Shown here piece after piece: positions 29,159-34,131 of a DNA stretch of 34,131 nucleotides. Every line of letters begins with the position of its first letter. The stretch's first letter is position 1. The position numbers were made by a program, and so were the translations under genes. A model generated the notes under the pieces. That model had not been told where the DNA came from. It saw only the letters and a list, made by a program, of their open reading frames with translations, and did no database searches. Source of the DNA: a virus; the IMG/VR virus record IMGVR_UViG_3300032323_001139, positions 1 to 34,131 of that record. One strand, given 5' to 3'.

Positions 29159-31662
29159 TGGCCGTCGATTTCCTAGACCCCACGCAAATTGACGCGGCGG
29201 TCGGTGACGCGTTTGGCATCAAACGCAAGCCAGCGCCAGCCGCCCCTGCCGCCACGCCCACAACCCCGGCCACGCCAGCGCCCATCCGCACCAACAATCC
29301 AGGCGCTTTGATGCCTGGCGGCAAGCTGGCCGAGTTTGGCAGCATGGAAGAAGGGCTGGCCGCGCTGGACAAAAATCTGCGCGGCTACAAAAAGAAGGGC
29401 ATCAACACGCTGGAAGGCGTCATTTCGACCTGGGCGCCCCCTAACGAAAACGACACGAAGGCGTATATCGCCCACGTCGCCCGCGTGACAGGTCTTGACC
29501 CCAAGCAAGCCATCGACCTGGACAGCCCGCTGGTTCGCCAGCAATTAGCCGCTGGCATTGTGCAAATGGAAAGCGGTCGCAAGGCTGTGTTTGGCCATAG
29601 CGGTCAACCATCAAGCCAGACGCCTGGCCAGGCCAACGTCGAAGACTTTATGAAGCCCGAAGCGGTGGACGCCGCGGTGGCTGATGCATTTGGCGAAAAG
29701 CCAAAGCAAGGCAAAGTCGCCAGCAAGGTGACCGGCATTCTGCGTGGATCGGCTGCGCTGGCCGACACGGTGTTGGGCGTTGTTCCGTCCGTGGCTGGCA
29801 TGGCCACCTATGCGGGCGCCCGTGCCATGGGCCAGACGCCAGAGCAAGCCAGCGCCACCCAGGCCAGGGTCACCGCACCGCTGCAACAGCCTGTTGGTCG
29901 CGCATTCGGCGTCACTGAAACGCCCGAGTACAAAGGCGAAGCCAGCCAGCGCATCATGCAATTCATCGGCGAGAACGTCGGCAAGGGTGCAGACTGGATC
30001 AGCCAGAAAACCGGGATGCCCAAGGCTGACGTTGAATACTACATGAACTTGGGCATGACCGCGGCGCCGTTCAGCAAGACGGTTCGCCGTGAAGCGGGCA
30101 TGGTCACTGAAGCGGCAAAAACCGCCGGTGGCAAAGTGGTCGAAGCGGCCAAGCAAGTCACGCCCGCACCCGTGCAACGCGCCGTCGGTGCAACGGTCGA
30201 AGCCGTGGCGCCAGGAACCACCAGACCCGTTCCCAAGGCACCGACGTTGGGTATGCCTGGCCAACCCCCTGCCGCCCCCGCTGTCGTGCCGCCTACGCCC
30301 CCCATGGGCCGCGCAAGCGTTGGCGCTGCCGGTGTGCCGGATGCAAACATCGTGCGCCAGGCGCTGACCAGTGCCACGCCTGAATTCCAGCAGTTGTACG
30401 GCAATATGCCGCTGGATAAGGTGAACACGCCCGTGGTGCTGCGCCACCTGGAAGCCGACACACTGCCTGTTCCCGTGCGACTGACCAAAGGCCAAGCCAC
30501 TGGCGATGTGGTGCAGTTGTCGAAGGAACAGAACTTGCGCGGAAGCCAGCCGGAATTCGCGCAACGGTTCAACCAGCAAAACCAGCAACTGGTCGAAAAC
30601 GTGCCGTTGATCCGCGAGAAGTCCGCGCCGGATGTGTATGCCACCAAAACCATCGAATCCAGCCAGGCGCTGATCGACGCATACAAAGCCCTGGACGATA
30701 CCCGCCGCACCGAAATCACCGCCGCATACAAGGCACTGGAAGACGCCAACGGTGGCCAATTCCCTGTTGACGGCGTGAGCCTGGCCACAAATGTCGAAAA
30801 GGCACTGAGCAAAAAGCTGAAGTCGGAGTTTCTGCCGTCCAGCATCAAGTCGCAACTGGATCGTTTCAAGTCCGGTGAGCCGATGACGTTTGAACAGTTT
30901 GAAGCCATGCGAACCAACCTGGCCGCGGAAATGCGGAAGGCTGATCGCAGCGGTGACGGCAACCTGAAGGCCGCAGCCAGCATCGCCATGGGCGAACTGG
31001 AAAAGCTGCCCATGTCGCCCCAGGCTGCAAACTTGAAGCCGCTGGCAGACCAGGCCCGCACACTGGCCAAAGCCCGATTCGACGCGCTGAAGAAAGACCC
31101 GGCATATCAAGCCGCGGTCACTGACGCCGTGCCCGCTGACAAGTATTTCAACAAGTTTGTCATCAACGGCGTCAACAAAAACATCAACACGATGATCGAC
31201 ACGTTGGGCCGCGATTCTGTTGGCCACCAGCACATCAAAGCCGGGACGATCAATTACCTGTCAGACAAGGCGGGCATCATCGACGGCAAGGGCAATTTCA
31301 GCCAGGCCAACTACAACAAGGCTTTAAAGCAACTGGATGACGTGAACAACTTTGGGGCCATTTTTGATCCTGAAAGCCAGTTGCAACTGCGAACCCTGGG
31401 CAACGTGGCCGCGTACACGCAATTCCAGCCCCGTGGTTCGTTTGTGAACAATTCCAACACCCTGGTGGGTTACCTGGCCAACAAAGCCGCTGGCGGCGCT
31501 GAACAGGTCGGAAACGTGATTGGATTGAAGACTGTTGGGTATCCGCTTGGCAGCGAGGCGCGTCGCGTCATTCGTGCGTCGCGGGAACGAAAGGAAGCGG
31601 CTGAAGCCCTACGGCCAGGGGCTGGCAGCACGTTGGGTGAAATCAGCAAAAAGGGGCAGTGA
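29158..31662 (+). CDS. Large ejection protein with N-terminal NNPG domain (gp16-like)
   Basis: This 834-residue protein starts at ATG 29158. Residues 4-20 (DFLDPTQIDAAVGDAFG) recur at 163-179 (DFMKPEAVDAAVADAFG). Between them, residues 43-145 hold a domain with IRTNNPGALMPGGK, FGSMEEGLAALDKNLRGYKKKGI and STWAPPNENDTKAYI. This domain is common in phage virion proteins and is thought to be wall-directed, although no catalytic residue was assigned. A hydrophobic helix (about 200-225) and a coiled C-terminal half follow. It is probably the largest internal protein, delivered with the DNA and possibly opening the wall. Confidence 0.82.
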   Translation: MAVDFLDPTQIDAAVGDAFGIKRKPAPAAPAATPTTPATPAPIRTNNPGALMPGGKLAEFGSMEEGLAALDKNLRGYKKKGINTLEGVISTWAPPNENDTKAYIAHVARVTGLDPKQAIDLDSPLVRQQLAAGIVQMESGRKAVFGHSGQPSSQTPGQANVEDFMKPEAVDAAVADAFGEKPKQGKVASKVTGILRGSAALADTVLGVVPSVAGMATYAGARAMGQTPEQASATQARVTAPLQQPVGRAFGVTETPEYKGEASQRIMQFIGENVGKGADWISQKTGMPKADVEYYMNLGMTAAPFSKTVRREAGMVTEAAKTAGGKVVEAAKQVTPAPVQRAVGATVEAVAPGTTRPVPKAPTLGMPGQPPAAPAVVPPTPPMGRASVGAAGVPDANIVRQALTSATPEFQQLYGNMPLDKVNTPVVLRHLEADTLPVPVRLTKGQATGDVVQLSKEQNLRGSQPEFAQRFNQQNQQLVENVPLIREKSAPDVYATKTIESSQALIDAYKALDDTRRTEITAAYKALEDANGGQFPVDGVSLATNVEKALSKKLKSEFLPSSIKSQLDRFKSGEPMTFEQFEAMRTNLAAEMRKADRSGDGNLKAAASIAMGELEKLPMSPQAANLKPLADQARTLAKARFDALKKDPAYQAAVTDAVPADKYFNKFVINGVNKNINTMIDTLGRDSVGHQHIKAGTINYLSDKAGIIDGKGNFSQANYNKALKQLDDVNNFGAIFDPESQLQLRTLGNVAAYTQFQPRGSFVNNSNTLVGYLANKAAGGAEQVGNVIGLKTVGYPLGSEARRVIRASRERKEAAEALRPGAGSTLGEISKKGQ

Positions 31663-31901
31663 TGGCGCAGTTTGAGGAACCGACAATCGATCCGGTGAAG
31701 TATGGCCAGTTGTGGGAAAAAGTCCAGAACTACGAACGCCGCTTCGACGAAATGGAAAAAAAGATGGACAAGATGGAAGGCAACCTGGAAAAGCTGGTCG
31801 CCCTTGCCAACCAGGGCCGCGGTGGCTTTTGGGCTGGCATGGCCCTGGTGTCGGCTGCATCCAGCGCCATCGGCTATATGTCCAGCTACTTTCACAAGTG
31901 A
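31662..31901 (+). CDS. Coiled-coil membrane protein, possible holin or antiholin
   Basis: This 79-residue protein starts at 31662 (TGATG). Residues 14-49 form a charged coiled coil (YGQLWEKVQNYERRFDEMEKK) and residues 54-75 one membrane span (GGFWAGMALVSAASSAIGYM). The plan, a coil followed by one C-terminal span, is that of XhlA or DUF1515-like lysis proteins. It opens the small-membrane-protein and lysis block in front of the holin and endolysin. Whether it is holin or accessory is not clear. Confidence 0.75.
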   Translation: MAQFEEPTIDPVKYGQLWEKVQNYERRFDEMEKKMDKMEGNLEKLVALANQGRGGFWAGMALVSAASSAIGYMSSYFHK

Positions 31902-31907
31902 GGAAAT

Positions 31908-32324
31908 ATGGACGAACAACAATCAATTGCCATCATTAAGGCCCAGGCCGAAATTGAACTGCAACGCCTGGAAGCCCAAAGCCCTGCAAAAGATGTGGCG
32001 GGCCGTGCTATTGGCAAAAACGGCCTGTTTTACATCACACTGATCGTGGCAATTGGTGTTGCGTCCAGCCTGGTGCTAGATAAGGACAAGATCGCCGCCG
32101 TGATGGGTCTTTTGGGCGCATCGTTGACCGCGCTGATTTCCATGTTGAATGGTATTGCCGGAACTGCGCCAAAACAAGAGCGCCCAGAATTTGAAGTCAT
32201 CAAAGACTTGATCGCAAAACTGGATCGCTTGGATCGCAAAGAACAACCCATGAAGGTTACAGTCGAGGGCGAAAAGGTCACCGTGTCAAAAGGCGATGAC
32301 CAGATCACCGCATCGAAGGGATAA
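31908..32324 (+). CDS. Two-span membrane protein of the lysis block
   Basis: This 138-residue protein has an N-terminal helix (residues 1-25, charged), two membrane segments (39-57, GLFYITLIVAIGVASSLVL; 62-84, IAAVMGLLGASLTALISML) and a polar C-terminal tail ending VTVSKGDDQITASKG. The topology fits a holin or a regulator of one. GAGGAAAT precedes the ATG. It lies between the coiled-coil membrane protein and the 3TM holin. Confidence 0.75.
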   Translation: MDEQQSIAIIKAQAEIELQRLEAQSPAKDVAGRAIGKNGLFYITLIVAIGVASSLVLDKDKIAAVMGLLGASLTALISMLNGIAGTAPKQERPEFEVIKDLIAKLDRLDRKEQPMKVTVEGEKVTVSKGDDQITASKG

Positions 32325-32327
32325 GCC

Positions 32328-32738
32328 ATGATCGGACTGGATGCATTGTTGAATGTCGGTGGCAAGCTGATCGACAAACTGATTCCCGACCCTGAAGCCA
32401 AAGCCAAAGCCCAACTGGATTTGGCCAAGATGGCCCAGGACGGCGAACTGGCCAAGATGGCCAACGACACCAAACTGTTTGAAACAGAAATGGGCAACGT
32501 GTCGGATCGCTGGAAAGCCGACATGAATTCCGATTCGTGGCTGTCAAAGAACATCCGGCCCATGGCGCTGATCGCCATTTTTGTGGCTTATTTCGTGTTC
32601 ACCATGATGAGCGCATTCGGATACAGCGCCCAGGAATCCTACGTGCAACTGTTGGGGCAGTGGGGCCAGATCATTTTCCTGGCGTATTTTGGTGGCCGCA
32701 CCGTTGAAAAGCTGGCCGACATGAGGGCCAAAAAATGA
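32328..32738 (+). CDS. 3TM-type holin
   Basis: This 136-residue protein has LIPDPEAKAKAQLDLAKMAQ near the start and DSWLSKNIRPMALIAIFVAYFVFTMMS later, then LLGQWGQIIFLAYFGGRTVEK. These are the features of the holin family called 'Holin of 3TMs' (GTA_holin_3TM). Two strong hydrophobic segments are visible (about 76-98 and 107-125); a third, weaker one may lie at the N-terminus. It releases the endolysin that follows. The endolysin gene overlaps its stop (ATGA). Confidence 0.85.
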   Translation: MIGLDALLNVGGKLIDKLIPDPEAKAKAQLDLAKMAQDGELAKMANDTKLFETEMGNVSDRWKADMNSDSWLSKNIRPMALIAIFVAYFVFTMMSAFGYSAQESYVQLLGQWGQIIFLAYFGGRTVEKLADMRAKK

Positions 32739-33172
32739 ACATCACGCCGCATTTCACCCTGGAAGAATTGACCGCCAGCGAAACCGCAGAACGCAACGGG
32801 TGGGACAACACCCCAAGCGAAGCGGAAATGGAAAATCTGAAGCGCCTGGCCGATATGCTGGAACAAGTCAAGGTGGTGCTGAAAGGCAAGCCCATCATGG
32901 TCAACAGCGCATACCGCAGCAAACTGGTCAACGACGCCGTTGGATCGCGTGACAGCAGCCAGCACCGTATCGGCTGCGCTGCCGACATTCGTGTGCCTGG
33001 AATGACGCCTGATGAAGTTTGCCGCGCCGTGATTGCCAGCGGCATTGCCTACGATCAGATCATCCGCGAATTTGATCGCTGGACGCATATCAGCGTCCCG
33101 AACACCGATTCAACCACGCCGCGCAAGCAAGCCCTGATTATCGACAGGGCCGGAACCAGGCCGTTCGTTTAA
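32735..33172 (+). CDS. M15-family peptidase endolysin
   Basis: This 145-residue protein begins TPHFTLEELTASETA and has the zinc ligands H77 (SSQHRIGCAADI), D84 and H118 (RWTHISV), with E112 as the likely general base, as in peptidase M15 (family M15_3) endolysins. They cut L-Ala-D-Glu or D-Ala bonds in the peptide stem. It is the last rightward gene. The stop TAA (33170-33172) overlaps the stop of the leftward gene (33171-33169) in TTAA. No signal peptide, so it depends on the holin. No spanin was seen. Confidence 0.92.
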   Translation: MNITPHFTLEELTASETAERNGWDNTPSEAEMENLKRLADMLEQVKVVLKGKPIMVNSAYRSKLVNDAVGSRDSSQHRIGCAADIRVPGMTPDEVCRAVIASGIAYDQIIREFDRWTHISVPNTDSTTPRKQALIIDRAGTRPFV

Positions 33173-33444
33173 CGTTTCTTGCGCCGAATGAAGGCCGCAA
33201 ACGACGCCGCGGTGTCGCCCAGGCTTTTCATTTGGTCGAATTCGTGCGCGATTTCTTCCAGCACCTGGTTGCGGATCGCCAGGCTTTTGCATTCGTCCGG
33301 CGTTTCGCATTTGGTCGCGTAGCAGAACGGACAGACCCAATCGGTCTTTTCTGTTTCCAGTCGCTGGTTTCGCGCCCGCAGCAACTTGTTTTCGTATTCC
33401 AATTCGGCGACCAGCATATCCAATTCCGCTTCCGTCTTGTTCAT
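33169..33444 (-). CDS. Coiled-coil zinc-motif protein
   Basis: This 91-residue protein has a coiled coil at residues 4-33 (EAELDMLVAELEYENKLL) and then C38, C41, C46 and C52 (CPFCYATKCETPDEC), which probably bind one zinc. The C-terminal part is basic (FIRRKKR). It is the last gene of the leftward unit, overlaps its upstream neighbour by ATGA, and converges on the endolysin gene. The sequence resembles short phage proteins of unknown function; a role in DNA or RNA contacts is possible. Confidence 0.75.
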   Translation of the reverse strand: MNKTEAELDMLVAELEYENKLLRARNQRLETEKTDWVCPFCYATKCETPDECKSLAIRNQVLEEIAHEFDQMKSLGDTAASFAAFIRRKKR

Positions 33445-33953
33445 AGTTTGATGGCGTTGAGGTTGAAGTTATCGGCCATGACTTCCGCATAGTCAAAATG
33501 ACGGCCAAAGCAATCCCTGAACGAAACGCATTCGTCCGACCACGCTTCCACCTGGTTGTTGTAGATGAAAGCCTTTTTGGGCACGGTAATGGTTCCGCAC
33601 AGAAAGTGCAAGCCCTTGGGCGTCACGCGCCAGAACCCGTCCGACCGCTTGGCCGTGTCGGTGTTCCCGCCGTGTTCGATCAGCCCCCACTTGGCCATCG
33701 TCGTGTAGTTTTTGCCGCGCAGCATCCAGGCCGGTGCAATCGGCGGCACGTCCACCCACCCGTCACCGTCACACGGCGCCCTGGACAGCCATAGAAGCGC
33801 CAGGGCGTGTGTTTCAGTGATGGAAAAGGGCGATATCTTGCCCCACTTCCCGCAGCAGGGGCAGTGGCCCCCGTCGCCTTCAATGGTGGTGCGCCAGTTG
33901 GCCTTCAACTGCGCCAGGTATTGTTCGGCGTCCCCGAAAAAATCCAACTGCAT
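33441..33953 (-). CDS. Zinc-motif, winged-helix-like protein
   Basis: This 170-residue protein has a CPCC cluster (H30, C31, C33, C34 in GGHCPCCGKWGK) and then a helical region (SPFSITETHALALLWLSRAP) and a YTTMAKWGLIEH segment with RVTPKGLHFL. The layout resembles winged-helix proteins with a zinc knuckle, which occur in phage recombination regions. AGGGGG precedes the ATG, 9 bases after the stop of the 49-residue gene. A DNA-binding role is likely from these motifs but not proven. Confidence 0.72.
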   Translation of the reverse strand: MQLDFFGDAEQYLAQLKANWRTTIEGDGGHCPCCGKWGKISPFSITETHALALLWLSRAPCDGDGWVDVPPIAPAWMLRGKNYTTMAKWGLIEHGGNTDTAKRSDGFWRVTPKGLHFLCGTITVPKKAFIYNNQVEAWSDECVSFRDCFGRHFDYAEVMADNFNLNAIKL

Positions 33954-33962
33954 GGCGCCCCC

Positions 33963-34112
33963 TTATGTGAACCACAGGTAAAACCCGTGCAGTATCCCAA
34001 TCGGGAAAAAGACAGCGCCAGCCAGCAGAAAGCCCCACATCCCACCCGCGAAACAGGTAAAGACATGGGTTAACCAGGCGAAGAAACAAGCCAAGCCAAT
34101 GATGTAACCCAT
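33963..34112 (-). CDS. Small two-span membrane protein (intact copy)
   Basis: This 49-residue protein starts at ATG 34112 and begins MGYIIGLACFFAWLTHVF. It has two hydrophobic segments, about residues 3-21 and 24-46 (GMWGFLLAGAVFFPIGILHG). It has almost no charged residues. The AGGTGA ribosome binding site lies in the repeated end. It is transcribed with the genes of the window start, because its upstream neighbour is the 88-residue gene at 116-382 of the left copy. Possible roles are host-membrane or superinfection functions; none is shown. Confidence 0.75.
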   Translation of the reverse strand: MGYIIGLACFFAWLTHVFTCFAGGMWGFLLAGAVFFPIGILHGFYLWFT

Positions 34113-34131
34113 GGTGTCACCTATCAGGGAA
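34009..34131. repeat. Direct terminal repeat, right copy (123 bp)
   Basis: This segment is identical to bases 1-123. It contains the intact start region of the 49-residue membrane gene and the last bases of the 88-residue gene. It marks the closure point of the 34,008-bp unit. Confidence 0.97.

Noticed and set aside
29611-31233. 540-codon leftward frame opposite the large ejection gene
   Set aside because: Antisense shadow without protein-like domains.
1-34131. CRISPR array, tRNA genes or insertion sequences
   Set aside because: No regularly spaced repeats, no cloverleaf-like sequence and no transposase frame were noticed on reading both strands; a dedicated scan was not possible.

Overview
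The window is a complete or near-complete genome of a small tailed phage. The first 123 bases (1-123) are repeated exactly as the last 123 (34009-34131), so the unit is 34,008 bp and either closes into a circle or carries a short direct terminal repeat. The virion genes are those of a short-tailed phage of the P22 type: P22-like portal, scaffold, P22-like coat, gp4-like adaptor, gp10-like stabilisation protein, and gp7/gp20/gp16-like ejection proteins. Several accessory genes (the 4656, 8853, 9355 and 9670 genes) resemble, from memory, those of phages of Burkholderiales and other betaproteobacteria. A host in that group is likely but unproven.

Layout. A divergent control region (about 3135-3275) separates two transcription units. 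The leftward unit (3134 down to 1, continuing from 34112 to 33169 across the junction) holds an LPD29 protein, several very small and partly membrane proteins, an ERF-family annealing protein, a lambda-type exonuclease, a small acidic-tailed protein that may act as SSB, and two zinc-motif proteins. The rightward unit starts with a 52-residue Cro-like repressor. It continues with a DUF1376 replication protein, a lambda-P-like helicase loader, a VRR-NUC-like nuclease, NinB and an HNH-type nuclease, ending at a terminator at 6699. A third block (6742-9819) carries accessory genes: DUF5856, a zeta-like P-loop kinase, a GroES homologue and many short basic or zinc proteins. It runs directly into packaging (terS, terL), head (portal, scaffold, coat), an adhesin cluster (17205-23466, four fibre or spike genes in tandem), the tail adaptor and stabilisation proteins, ejection proteins, two small membrane proteins, a 3TM holin and an M15 peptidase endolysin.

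How it works together. ERF annealing protein, 5'-3' exonuclease, NinB and two nucleases form a recombination set. The DUF1376 and P-like proteins would recruit the host helicase, and no phage polymerase is seen. Three early promoters share one 15-bp operator-like element placed the same way against the -10 box, which suggests that Cro shuts down both early units. No CI repressor, integrase or other lysogeny gene was found. Terminators at 6699, 16485 and 16789 and promoter-like sites near 6730, 14181 and 16833 divide the rightward unit into segments.

Most promising for follow-up: the Cro-only three-operator switch with a possibly leaderless cro mRNA; the zeta-like kinase and GroES next to the packaging genes; the extra domain inserted in the gp4-like adaptor; the duplicated motif in the large ejection protein; and the unlabelled set of tiny leftward genes.
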